Below, one piece after another: positions 52,556-60,870 of a DNA stretch of 64,000 nt; the first letter of the stretch is position 1; each line of letters begins with the position of its first letter. This stretch comes from Palsa-504 sp963818225 (GTDB lineage Bacteria; Actinomycetota; Actinomycetes; Streptosporangiales; Streptosporangiaceae): the NCBI GenBank assembly GCA_963818225.1, contig CAWFRO010000006.1:124001-188000 (forward strand). The letters are read 5' to 3'. The notes under the pieces were generated by a model. It was not told where the DNA came from and searched no databases. It saw nothing but the letters and a program-made list of their open reading frames with translations. The position numbers were made by a program, and so were the translations under genes.

Positions 52556-53980
52556 CTACACGTCGTAATACAGCTCGAACTCATGCGGGTGCGGGCGCAG
52601 GCGGAGCTCGTCGAGCTCGACGGTCCGCTTGTAGTCCAGCCACGTCTCGATGAGGTCGTCGGTGAACACGCCGCCCTCGGTGAGGAACGCGTGATCCGCC
52701 TCCAGATTGTCGAGCACCGCCTCGAGAGAACCGGGGACCTGCGGGATGGCGGATGCCTCGTCCGGCGGCAGCTCGTACAGGTCCTTGTCCACCGGCTCCG
52801 GCGGCTCGATCTTGTTCTTGATCCCGTCCAGGCCGGCCATCAGCATCGCGGCGAACGCGAGGTAGGGGTTGCAGGACGGGTCAGGCACGCGGAATTCGAC
52901 CCGCTTGGCCTTGGGGTTGGTGCCGGTGATCGGGATACGGATGCAAGCCGAGCGGTTGCGCTGCGAGTAGACCAGGTTGACCGGGGCCTCGAAGCCGGGC
53001 ACCAGCCGGTGGTAGGAGTTCGCGGTCGGGTTGGTGAACGCCAGCAGCGACGGCGCGTGCCTGAGCAGGCCGCCGATGTAGTAACGGCCCAGGTCGGACA
53101 GGCCGGCGTAGCCGACCTCGTCGTAGAACAGCGGCGAGCCGTCCTTCCAGATCGACTGGTGGCAGTGCATCCCGTTGCCGTTGTCGCCGAACAGCGGTTT
53201 GGGCATGAACGTCACGGTCTTGCCCGCCGCCCGGGCGGTGGACTTGATGATGTACTTGAACTGCATGAGCTTGTCGGCTTCCTGCAGCAGGGAGCCGAAC
53301 CGCATGTTGATCTCGGACTGGCCGGCCGTGCCGACCTCGTGGTGCTGCATCTCGACCTGGATGCCGGCCGCGAGGAGGTTGGTCGTCATTTCCGCGCGCA
53401 GGTCCGCGAAATGGTCCATCGGCGGAACCGGGAAGTAGCCGCCCTTGTACCTGGGCTTGTAGGCCAGGTTGCCGCCGGCTTCCTCCAGGCCGGAGTTCCA
53501 CGCGCCTTCCACCGAGTCGATGTGGTAGTAGGCCTCATTCGCCGAGGTCGAGAACCGGGCTGAGTCGAAGATGTAGAACTCCGCCTCCGGTCCGAAGTAC
53601 GCGGTGTCGCCGATGCCGGTGCCCCGCAGGTAGTCCTCGGCCTTCCTGGCGATGTTGCGCGGGTCCCTGGTGTAGGGCGCGCCGGTCAGCGGGTCGTGCA
53701 CGAAGAAGGTGAGGTTCAGCGTCTTGTGCGTGCGGAACGAGTCGAGCCCGGCAGTGCTCGGGTCGGGCAGCAACTGCATGTCGGATTCGTGGATCGCCTG
53801 AAACCCGCGGATCGACGAGCCGTCGAACATGAGGCCGTCGGTGAAGACGTCCTCGCTGAACGCCGACGCCGGCACGGTGAAGTGCTGCATCGTCCCCGGC
53901 AGGTCACAGAATCTGACGTCGATGAACTCCACGTTCTCCTCCGCGATGAAGCGGAGGACTTCCTCAGCACTGCTAAACAT
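52556..53980 (-). CDS. glnA: Glutamine synthetase, type I-beta
   Basis: 474 residues. Condenses ammonia and glutamate with ATP; dodecameric. Signatures: DGLMFDGSSIRGFQAIHESD, FGPEAEFYIFDSARF, QVEMQHHEVGTAGQSEINMR, KTVTFMPKPLFGDNGNGMHC and NRSACIRIPITGTNPKAKRV. The tyrosine adenylylated by GlnE is in KDLYELPPDEA (~400). ATG 53980 follows GGAGGG by 5 nt. A GlnR operator lies ~71 bp upstream. Full length. Confidence 0.97.
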   Translation of the reverse strand: MFSSAEEVLRFIAEENVEFIDVRFCDLPGTMQHFTVPASAFSEDVFTDGLMFDGSSIRGFQAIHESDMQLLPDPSTAGLDSFRTHKTLNLTFFVHDPLTGAPYTRDPRNIARKAEDYLRGTGIGDTAYFGPEAEFYIFDSARFSTSANEAYYHIDSVEGAWNSGLEEAGGNLAYKPRYKGGYFPVPPMDHFADLRAEMTTNLLAAGIQVEMQHHEVGTAGQSEINMRFGSLLQEADKLMQFKYIIKSTARAAGKTVTFMPKPLFGDNGNGMHCHQSIWKDGSPLFYDEVGYAGLSDLGRYYIGGLLRHAPSLLAFTNPTANSYHRLVPGFEAPVNLVYSQRNRSACIRIPITGTNPKAKRVEFRVPDPSCNPYLAFAAMLMAGLDGIKNKIEPPEPVDKDLYELPPDEASAIPQVPGSLEAVLDNLEADHAFLTEGGVFTDDLIETWLDYKRTVELDELRLRPHPHEFELYYDV

Positions 53981-54050
53981 CAACCCTCCAGGGCTCAGGG
54001 CGATCGTATGATTCGCAAAGGTGCGCGATTTGGGACGTTAGCCGCCAGCA

Positions 54051-54088
54051 ATTTCCGCGCCGTGTCTGGTGTGTTTCACTAATGTTAC
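54051..54088 (-). promoter_or_regulatory. GlnR operator of glnA
   Basis: Read on the minus strand from 54088: GTAAC, six bases, GAAAC, six bases, GACAC, six bases, GAAAT. This reproduces the published GlnR arrangement GTnAC-n6-GAAAC repeated twice at six-base spacing; the first a-b pair is perfect and the second has one mismatch in each half. It sits 71-108 bp before the glnA ATG, as expected for a promoter operator. Confidence 0.75.
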
Positions 54089-54232
54089 GGCTGGCTGACC
54101 TGGCCCGAAGCATATCGCATGGCCTTTCCGGCGGCCCTCCCGTGGGCGGTCGTGACCAGGTCAATCGGGTGCTGACCGGTCTGGGTCTGGGCCCCCGCTC
54201 GCCTTCCGCTGCGGAACGGATACCGTGGTGAG

Positions 54233-54748
54233 GTGGCCTCGAAGTCCCGTAACCGCAGTGGAGCACGTTCCGCCCGAGCCGCTGCCGGCGCTGTTCCAGC
54301 CGAGCGTGCGGCGCCGGGTGCCGGGCCGCTGACCGCGGGCGCGGTCACCGAAGCCGAACCGCCTATCGCGAAGTCTTATCCCGGCCAGCAGTTCGGCCTG
54401 CCCGAGCGGGGCCCGGGCTCGGTGTCCAGCATGCCCCGCCGGATTCTGGCGCTGTTCATCGACTGGCTGCTCAGCATGGTTATCGCGTACTGGCTGACGC
54501 ATTCGCAGTACTGGACGATCGCCGTGTTCGCGCTCGAGACTTATGTGCTCACCGCGCTGACCGGCAGCACGGTCGGCAAGCGCCTGGTCGGCATCCGCGT
54601 GATGCGGATCGGCGGGGGCCCGGTGGGCTTCGGCTGGGCGCTGGTCCGGACCGCCATCCTGCTCACGGTCGTCCCCCCGCTGCTGACCGACCGTGACCTG
54701 CGCGGGATGCACGACCGCGCGGCCAACACGATCGTCGTGCGGATCTAA
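54233..54748 (+). CDS. RDD family membrane protein
   Basis: 171 residues. A disordered Ala/Arg-rich N-terminus (~1-65), then RDD-type helices: MPRRILALFIDWLLSMVIAY (with the R..D pattern), AVFALETYVLTALTGSTVGK, RLVGIRVMRIGG and DLRGMHDRAANTIVVRI with the DR signature. Usually placed beside glnA in actinobacteria, as here; role unknown. GTG start at 54233, divergent from glnA. Confidence 0.88.
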   Translation: MASKSRNRSGARSARAAAGAVPAERAAPGAGPLTAGAVTEAEPPIAKSYPGQQFGLPERGPGSVSSMPRRILALFIDWLLSMVIAYWLTHSQYWTIAVFALETYVLTALTGSTVGKRLVGIRVMRIGGGPVGFGWALVRTAILLTVVPPLLTDRDLRGMHDRAANTIVVRI

Positions 54749-54762
54749 CCGGCGGGCGAGGC

Positions 54763-55497
54763 TTACCGGGTCTTCGGCCGGGGCATCCTCGGCTGCCTGA
54801 TGTTCTTCGGGATCGGCCCCTTGGGCGCCTGCAGGGTCGGCTGCAGGGCCCGCAGCCGGCGGTTGAGGTCGTTGACCGCGGGCGCCTTGAGGGTGCGCGG
54901 CAGCCGCATGACCTTGCGCTGCAGCTTGCCGAGCGGGACCTGCCCGTCCTCGTTCCCGGCCTGGAACTCGAAGATCGGCACCTCGTACGCGACCCGGGCG
55001 ACGCGCTTCTTCTCGGCGGCCATCAGGCCGGCCAGGCGGGCTGGGGAGCCCTCGCCGACCAGGATGACGCCCGGCCTGCCGACCACCCGGTGCACCACGT
55101 CCATGTTCCTGTTGGCCGCGATGGCCGGAGTGGTGGTCCAGTTGCCGCGCATATTCTCCAGCACCGCGGCCGCCGCGCCCGGCTGTCCTTCGATGGTCGC
55201 GAACTGAGCCGCCTGCGCGAACCTGCCGAACAGGATCATCGCGACCAGCAAGCCGAGCAGCACGCCCAGCGGGATGAGCAGCCAAGGCAGGTTGAGGACC
55301 AGCCCGAGGACCACGAAGACGGCAATGACGCCGAGCGCGCTGCCGGCGATGATCGGCAATGCCTTCGGGTCCTGGCGGCGGACCAGGCCTGCGACCATGC
55401 GCATCTGCTTTAGCCGCCCCGCGTTGGCCATCTCCGCGGCAGCCTCCATGGTGGCCGCTTGGTCAGCGGACCCGGACTTTCTCGACATGCGTGCCAT
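54763..55497 (-). CDS. DUF4191 family membrane protein
   Basis: 244 residues. Two membrane helices at ~48-95 (GSALGVIAVFVVLGLVLNLP, LIPLGVLLGLLVAMILFGRF), then a conserved cytoplasmic part: NWTTTPAIAANRNMDVVHRV, GRPGVILVGEGSPARLAGLM and a basic C-terminus (KNIRQPRMPRPKTR). Conserved next to lipA and RDD in mycobacteria and streptomycetes; function unknown. Start ATG 55497 (MARMSRK). Confidence 0.88.
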   Translation of the reverse strand: MARMSRKSGSADQAATMEAAAEMANAGRLKQMRMVAGLVRRQDPKALPIIAGSALGVIAVFVVLGLVLNLPWLLIPLGVLLGLLVAMILFGRFAQAAQFATIEGQPGAAAAVLENMRGNWTTTPAIAANRNMDVVHRVVGRPGVILVGEGSPARLAGLMAAEKKRVARVAYEVPIFEFQAGNEDGQVPLGKLQRKVMRLPRTLKAPAVNDLNRRLRALQPTLQAPKGPIPKNIRQPRMPRPKTR

Positions 55498-55559
55498 GCT
55501 CCGCAGCATACGGTTTCCGGCGGCCCGGACAGAACCACCATGCCGCCCGCAGTCCCCAA

Positions 55560-56498
55560 TCAGCGAGCCAGCGAGCCGGCCCGCTGCTCGATGGCCTGCG
55601 CGTACAGCCGCCCGGCCCGGTAGGAGGACCGCACCAGCGGACCGGACATGACCCCGGCGAAGCCGAGCCCCAGCGCCTCCTCGCGCAGCTCGACGAACTC
55701 CTCGGGCTTCACCCACCGCTCCACCGGGTGGTGCCGAGGCGTCGGCCGCAGGTACTGCGTGATGGTCAGCAGGTCACAGCCGGCGTCGCGCAGGTCGCGC
55801 ATGGCCTCGGTGATCTCATGCCGTTCCTCGCCCAGCCCCAGGATCAGGTTCGACTTCGTGACCAGCCCCGCCTCGCGGGCCGCCCGCAGGACCTCCAGCG
55901 AGCGCGAGTACCGGAATCCCGGCCTGATCCGCCGGAAGATCCGCGGCACGGTCTCGATGTTGTGCCCGAGAACCTCCGGCTCGGCCGAGAAGACCTCCGC
56001 GAGCTGGGCGGCCTCGGCGTTGAAGTCGGGGATGAGCAGTTCCACCCCGCAGCCGGGAACGGCGGCGTGGATCTCGCGGGCGGTCTGCGCGTACAGCCAT
56101 GCCCCGCCGTCGGGCAGGTCGTCGCGGGCGACGCCGGTCACGGTCGCGTACTTCAGGCCCATGGCGGCGACCGACTCGGCCACCCGCCGCGGCTCATCCA
56201 CGTCGAGCGGGCCGGGCTTGCCCGTGTCGATCTGGCAGAAGTCGCACCGCCGGGTGCACTGGTCACCGCCGATGAGGAAGGTGGCCTCGCGATCCTCCCA
56301 GCACTCGAAGATGTTCGGGCAGCCGGCCTCCTCGCACACCGTGTGCAGGCCCTCGCTGCGGACCAGGGTCTTCAGCTCGGTGTACGACGGCCCGGTGCGC
56401 AGCCGGGTCTTGATCCACGGCGGCTTGCGCTCGATCGGGACCTCGGCGTTGCGGGCCTCCAGGCGCAGCATGCGCCGGCCTTCAGGTGCGAGTACCAC
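55560..56498 (-). CDS. lipA: Lipoyl synthase
   Basis: 312 residues. Radical SAM enzyme inserting two sulfurs into octanoyl groups on lipoyl domains. The auxiliary cluster cysteines are in CEEAGCPNIFEC, the SAM cluster is CTRRCDFCQ, and the conserved RSSY near the C-terminus is present in GPLVRSSYRAGRLY. GTG start at 56498 gives the usual VLAPEGRRMLRLEARN opening. 54 bp after lipB on the same strand. Confidence 0.97.
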   Translation of the reverse strand: MVLAPEGRRMLRLEARNAEVPIERKPPWIKTRLRTGPSYTELKTLVRSEGLHTVCEEAGCPNIFECWEDREATFLIGGDQCTRRCDFCQIDTGKPGPLDVDEPRRVAESVAAMGLKYATVTGVARDDLPDGGAWLYAQTAREIHAAVPGCGVELLIPDFNAEAAQLAEVFSAEPEVLGHNIETVPRIFRRIRPGFRYSRSLEVLRAAREAGLVTKSNLILGLGEERHEITEAMRDLRDAGCDLLTITQYLRPTPRHHPVERWVKPEEFVELREEALGLGFAGVMSGPLVRSSYRAGRLYAQAIEQRAGSLAR

Positions 56499-56552
56499 GT
56501 CTCCAGACTATGTTGCTGCCGATCGGGGCTGGTAAAGGGGGAATGGCACCTG

Positions 56553-57263
56553 CTAGCGGGACGCGACCGCGCCCACGGGCCGCCCGGCCGGGCCGGCGAA
56601 CGATTCCGGATCAGGGCTGCGCCGCCAGGTCCGGTAGCCGAGGGCCTCGGCCAGGTGCCGTTCCAGGGCCGGCGTGACTTCGGCGACGGTGATCCGGCGC
56701 CCGGTTTCGGCCGACAGCGTGGTCACCCCGGCGTCGGAAATGCCGCACGGGACGATGCGGTCATACCAGGACAGGTCGCAGTCGCAGTTCAGCGCCAGCC
56801 CGTGCATGGTGACGCCCCGGGCGACCCGTGCGCCGATCGCCCCGATCTTGCGGTCGGGCGCGCCCTGGATCCAGGCGCCGCTGCGGCCCGGCACCCGGAT
56901 CGCGGTCACCCCGAAATCGGCGCAGGTCCGGATCATGGCCTCTTCCAGCGCCCGTACGTATGCGACCACGTCGACCGGCTCGCGGAGCTTCACGATCGGG
57001 TAGCCGATCAGCTGGCCGGGCCCGTGCCAGGTGATCTTGCCGCCGCGGTCCACGTCGATGACCGGCGCACCGGGATCCCCGGACGGCCGGTCAGAGGCGG
57101 CCGTCCGCTTGCCCGCCGTGTACACGGGCTCGTGCTCGAGCAGCAGGCAGCTGTCCGGGACCTCGTCGGCCACCCGCCGCGCGTGGATGCGCCGCTGCAG
57201 ATCCCAGCCCTCCATGTAGTCCACCGGGGCAGGACCGAAGGCCAGGTAAACAAGCTCGCTCAC
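56553..57263 (-). CDS. lipB: Lipoyl(octanoyl) transferase
   Basis: 236 residues. Moves octanoate from acyl carrier protein to lipoyl domains, feeding LipA. Key blocks: LLLEHEPVYTAGKRTAASDR, DRGGKITWHGPGQLIGYPIV, the catalytic lysine in DRKIGAIGARVARGVTMHGL and the catalytic cysteine in IVPCGISDAGVTTL. GTG 57263 begins SELVYLAFGPAPVDYMEGW, the normal N-terminus. Confidence 0.96.
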   Translation of the reverse strand: MSELVYLAFGPAPVDYMEGWDLQRRIHARRVADEVPDSCLLLEHEPVYTAGKRTAASDRPSGDPGAPVIDVDRGGKITWHGPGQLIGYPIVKLREPVDVVAYVRALEEAMIRTCADFGVTAIRVPGRSGAWIQGAPDRKIGAIGARVARGVTMHGLALNCDCDLSWYDRIVPCGISDAGVTTLSAETGRRITVAEVTPALERHLAEALGYRTWRRSPDPESFAGPAGRPVGAVASR

Positions 57264-57376
57264 TTTTCCCAGCTTACGCGCGGCCGAATCCGGGAAAGCC
57301 AGGTCGGCCGTCCCCGCAAGAACGCCTGGCGGGGACCGCCGTGCGATCACTCCCAGGCCGGAAGCACAATGAGAAT

Positions 57377-58086
57377 GTGATAAATGAGGCTGAGCTACGC
57401 CGGATGAGCGCAGACGAACGACGTCAGCTGGCGCGGATTCTCGCCGAACTCGACGGCCCTGACGCCGGACGGCCAGCCCGAGGACCCGGACACGCTGCCC
57501 AACCCGTACCTCACCCACCCGAAGCTGCGCCGTCAGCGCCGGCTGGCGCTGCTCGTCTCGGCCGCCTGCTGCGTGATCCTGGCGGGCTGGATCGTCGTGC
57601 TCGCCGCCACCTTGCCGCGCCACTTCGACGCGCACCACTGGCGCGCGGTCTGGGTCAACTTCGACGTCTTCCTGTTCGCTGTGTTCCTGGCCACCGCCTG
57701 GGCGATCTGGCGGGAACGGCAGGTCCTGATCCTGCTGCTGGCGGTCATCGGCACCATGCTGTGCTGCGATGCGTGGTTTGACGTCGGCACGTCGCTGGCT
57801 ACCACCGGCGTGTGGATCAGCCTCCTGACCGCGGTCTTCGCCGAGCTGCCGCTGGCCTTCCTGGCCTTCGTCGGGGCGCGCCGCCTGCTCCGGGCCACGG
57901 TCGACGCGAGCCTGCGGGTCCCGGCCCCGGGTGAGGCCCGCGTACTGGAGATGGCCTCGGCCGGCACCCGCGGCCCGGCCGACGAGCTGCCGTCCTCGCT
58001 GCGCCGCACGCCAGCTGTCCGGCCACGGCCTGGACGAGGCCCTCCCGCGCGGCCGCGCGCACCGGCCCGCCGAGCGCAGCGCTTAG
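57377..58086 (+). pseudogene. Four-helix membrane protein, paralogue 1, two frameshifts
   Basis: GTG 57377: INEAELRRMSADERRQLARI, LAELDG, then a shift of one base at ~57450-57465 into LTPDGQPEDPDTLPNPYLTH, LAGWIVVLAATLPRHFDAHH, AWRAVWVNFDVF-type helices and CDAWFDVGTSLATTGVWISL. After ADELPSSLRRT a second one-base shift (~57995-58015) gives LSGHGLDEALPRGRAHRPAE and a stop at 58084-58086. Both are inferred by alignment with the intact tandem paralogue at 58150. Family unrecognised; the four helices and the CDAWFD motif are shared. Confidence 0.7.
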
Positions 58087-58149
58087 CAGGACGAGCCGCG
58101 GCTCGCACCGCCCACCTGGCCTCAGGCCGGCACGGCGCAGAATGAAGAG

Positions 58150-58800
58150 GTGATCGACGAGGCTGAACTACGCCGGATGACACAAGATGAGCGGCGTGCG
58201 CTGGCCCGTGCCCTGGCCGCCCTCGACCTGCCGCACCCGCTGCTCGACCCGCGCCTGCGGCGACGCCGCACGCTCGCCCTGCTGGTCACGATGGCCTGCT
58301 GCGTCGCGCTGGCCGGCTGGATCGCGATCCTCATCCTGACCCTGCCCGGGCGCTATACCTCCAGCGACTGGCGGGCGGTGTGGGTCGGGCTGGACATCGC
58401 CGAGCTCCTCGGGTTCGCCGCGACCGCGTGGGCGGCCTGGCACCAGCGTCAGGTCGTCATCTTCTTCATGATCATGACCGGGACGCTGCTGCTCTGCGAC
58501 GCCTGGTTCGACCTGGCGCTGAATTACGGCTCGAGCGGCTTCACCGCGAGCCTCCTGTCCGCGCTGCTGGCCGAGATCCCGCTAGCGTTCGTGATGTTCG
58601 CCGCCGCCCGGCGGCTCGTCCGGGTCACCGTCCGGACCCTCATGCAGATGTCCGGCGCCAGCGGGCCGGTGCCGCCGCTGTGGCGCGTGCCGCTGTTCGC
58701 CGACGGCCTGGAGGAATGCCTCCCGGCCCGGCTGAGGCCCGGGCTCGGCGATATCCGGTCCAAGGATGTCACAGCCGGCCGCTGGCGCGATGAGAACTGA
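58150..58800 (+). CDS. Four-helix membrane protein, paralogue 2
   Basis: 216 residues. Cytoplasmic N-terminal helix IDEAELRRMTQDERRALARA, then four membrane helices (LLVTMACCVALAGWIAILIL, DWRAVWVGLDIAELLGFAAT, VVIFFMIMTGTLLLCDAWFD, LSALLAEIPLAFVMFAAARR) and a cytoplasmic tail (LFADGLEECLPARLRPGLGD). The CDAWFD motif at the end of helix 3 is conserved with paralogue 1. Function unknown. GTG start at 58150 after GAATGAAGAG. Confidence 0.78.
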   Translation: MIDEAELRRMTQDERRALARALAALDLPHPLLDPRLRRRRTLALLVTMACCVALAGWIAILILTLPGRYTSSDWRAVWVGLDIAELLGFAATAWAAWHQRQVVIFFMIMTGTLLLCDAWFDLALNYGSSGFTASLLSALLAEIPLAFVMFAAARRLVRVTVRTLMQMSGASGPVPPLWRVPLFADGLEECLPARLRPGLGDIRSKDVTAGRWRDEN

Positions 58801-58803
58801 AGG

Positions 58804-58830
58804 TGTCACACTCCGGCGGGCGGCGGCGTC
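58804..58830 (+). promoter_or_regulatory. ECF41 sigma-factor promoter
   Basis: TGTCACA (58804-58810), exactly 16 bases, CGTC (58827-58830). This is a perfect match to the published ECF41 consensus TGTCACA-n16-CGTC. It lies 42 bp upstream of the epimerase ATG, and the ECF41 sigma gene overlaps the end of that epimerase, so the operon should be self-activating. Confidence 0.8.
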
Positions 58831-58871
58831 CTAGAGGGCAAACCAGGAAGGACGCACCAAGAGGAGTCATC

Positions 58872-59834
58872 ATGCGAGTCTTCGTCGCCGGGGCCACCGG
58901 AGTGGTCGGCCAGCCGCTCGTCTCCGCCCTGATCGCCGACGGCCATGAGGTCACCGGCACCACCCGGTCGCCCGGCAAGGCCGGCGGACTGCACGACCTG
59001 GGCGCGACGCCCGTCATCGTCGACGGCCTGGACCGCCAGGCGGTGCTCGACGCGGTCAAAACCGCTCAGCCAGAGGTGATCGTGCACCAGATGACCGCGC
59101 TGTTCGGCATGCGCAGCCTGCGCAACTTCGACAAGCAGTTCGCGGTCACCAACGAGCTGCGCACCAAGGGCACCGACTACCTGCTGGAAGCGGCCCGCCA
59201 GGCCGGCACCCGCCGGTTCATCGCGCAGAGCTATATCGCCTGGAACAACCTCAGGAGCAGCCGCCAGGTCACGGCCGAATCCGATCCGGTCGACCCGGCC
59301 CCGCTCCCGTCGACCGCGCAGACCCTGGCCGCGATCAGGCACCTCGAGCAGGCCGTGCCCGGCGCCGTACCCGAGGGGCTGGTGCTGCGCTACGGCCCGT
59401 TCTACGGCCACGGCGCCTCGGACTCCATGCTTGAGGCCGTGGCGAAGCGGCAGCTGCCGGTCATCGGCGGGGGCACGGGAATCTTCTCCTTCTGCGAGGT
59501 CACCGACGCCGCTGCGGCGGCCGTGGCGGCCGTCACCCGCGGCGCGCCCGGCCTCTACAACATCGTCGACGACGACCCGGCCCCGGTCCGCGAGTGGCTG
59601 CCCTACCTGTCCGGGTGCCTGGGCCGCAAGCCGCCCATGCGCGCCCCGGCCTGGCTGGGCCGGCTGCTGGCCGGCCAGGCGGCCGTGGCGATGATGACCG
59701 AGGGCTGCGGCGCGGCGAACGAGAAGGCCAAGCGCGAGCTCGGCTGGGCCCCCAAGTACGCGAGCTGGCGGGATGGCTTCCCGGCCTGGGCCGAGGCCTA
59801 CCAGGCGGGACAGGCTCAGCATGCCGCCGCCTGA
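58872..59834 (+). CDS. NAD-dependent epimerase/dehydratase family protein
   Basis: 320 residues of the extended SDR type. MRVFVAGATGVVGQPLVSAL holds the GxxGxxG NAD turn; RRFIAQSYIAWNN replaces the usual YxxxK area, and VLRYGPFYGHGASDSMLEAV and LYNIVDDDPAPVREWLPYLS are typical of NmrA/epimerase-like members found beside ECF41 genes. ATG 58872 follows AGAGGAG. Its stop overlaps the sigma-factor start by 14 bp. Likely the target operon of the sigma factor; substrate unknown. Confidence 0.87.
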   Translation: MRVFVAGATGVVGQPLVSALIADGHEVTGTTRSPGKAGGLHDLGATPVIVDGLDRQAVLDAVKTAQPEVIVHQMTALFGMRSLRNFDKQFAVTNELRTKGTDYLLEAARQAGTRRFIAQSYIAWNNLRSSRQVTAESDPVDPAPLPSTAQTLAAIRHLEQAVPGAVPEGLVLRYGPFYGHGASDSMLEAVAKRQLPVIGGGTGIFSFCEVTDAAAAAVAAVTRGAPGLYNIVDDDPAPVREWLPYLSGCLGRKPPMRAPAWLGRLLAGQAAVAMMTEGCGAANEKAKRELGWAPKYASWRDGFPAWAEAYQAGQAQHAAA

Positions 59835-60870
59835 GACGCCAGCCGCCGGAGGCCAGTCCGCCGCGGACTACGCCGAGTACCGGCCGCTGATGTTCTCGAT
59901 CGCCTACCGGATGACCGGCAGCGTCGGCGACGCCGAGGACATCGTCCAGGACGCCTTCCTGCGGCTGACCCGCGCGCTGCGCGACGGCGCCCGCATCGAC
60001 TCGCCCAAGGCCTACCTGGCCACGGTCACCACCCGGCAGGCCATCAGCCACCTGCGCTCGGCCCGGGTCCGGCGGGAAGCCTACGTGGGCGCCTGGCTGC
60101 CCGAGCCGCTCGTCGCGACCGAGCGCGGCCCGTACGACGATCCCGCGGAGCGCGCCGAGATGTCCGATTCCCTGTCGATGGCGTTCCTCGTCCTGCTGGA
60201 AAGCCTCTCGCCGACCGAACGCGCCGTGTTCCTCCTGCACGAGGTCTTCGGCTACGACTACGCCGAGATCGCCGAGATCATCGGCAAGTCCGAGGCGAAC
60301 TGCCGGCAGATCTCCGTCCGCGCCCGGCGGCATATCGACGCGGGCAAGCCCCGGTTCGACGCTTCCCGGGAGCAGCGCGAGGAGGTGGCCCGCCGTTTCT
60401 TCGACGCCGCGGGCGGCGGGGACCTGGGCGCACTGCTGAGCCTGCTCGCCCCGGACGTGGTCACGATCGGCGACGGCGGCGGCAAGGGCCGGGCCCTGCG
60501 CGAGTCGCTGCACGGGCCGGAACGGGTCGCCCGGTTCATGGTCGGGCTGTTCCGCCGGGCGCAGAAGGAGGGCCTCTACGGCGTGCCCGCCTTGGTCAAC
60601 GGCCAGCCGGGCGCGGTGGCCTACGACGCCGAAGGGCGGGTGGCCGGCGTGTTCGTGCTCGACATCGCCGACGGCCTGGTGCAGGCGTTCCGCGCCGTGA
60701 TCAACCCGGACAAGCTCCAGCACCTCGGCGCGACCTCCGACCTGTACCTGCGGCCGGACCGGGACTTACCCTGGCCGTCATGGCCACCGGTTTCACTGAG
60801 GACGCCGCCGCCGACACGGTCGTCGAGAGCTTCGCCGCCACCCCGGACCCGCGGCTGCGCGAGCTGCTGA
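59821..60870 (+). CDS. ECF41-group RNA polymerase sigma factor (SigJ-like)
   Basis: 349 residues. Sigma region 2 is PLMFSIAYRMTGSVGDAEDI (with VQDAFLRL), region 4 is SPTERAVFLLHEVFGYDYAE. All three ECF41 hallmarks are present: WLPEP (GAWLPEPLV), DGGGK (TIGDGGGKGRA) and NPDKL (VINPDKLQHLG) in the SnoaL-like C-terminal extension that tunes activity. Family members normally end soon after NPDKL; this frame continues ~47 residues (PWPSWPPVSLRTPPPTRSSR...) through the next gene's 5' end, 91 bp overlap, so a lost stop is possible. Confidence 0.9.
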   Translation: MPPPETPAAGGQSAADYAEYRPLMFSIAYRMTGSVGDAEDIVQDAFLRLTRALRDGARIDSPKAYLATVTTRQAISHLRSARVRREAYVGAWLPEPLVATERGPYDDPAERAEMSDSLSMAFLVLLESLSPTERAVFLLHEVFGYDYAEIAEIIGKSEANCRQISVRARRHIDAGKPRFDASREQREEVARRFFDAAGGGDLGALLSLLAPDVVTIGDGGGKGRALRESLHGPERVARFMVGLFRRAQKEGLYGVPALVNGQPGAVAYDAEGRVAGVFVLDIADGLVQAFRAVINPDKLQHLGATSDLYLRPDRDLPWPSWPPVSLRTPPPTRSSRASPPPRTRGCASC

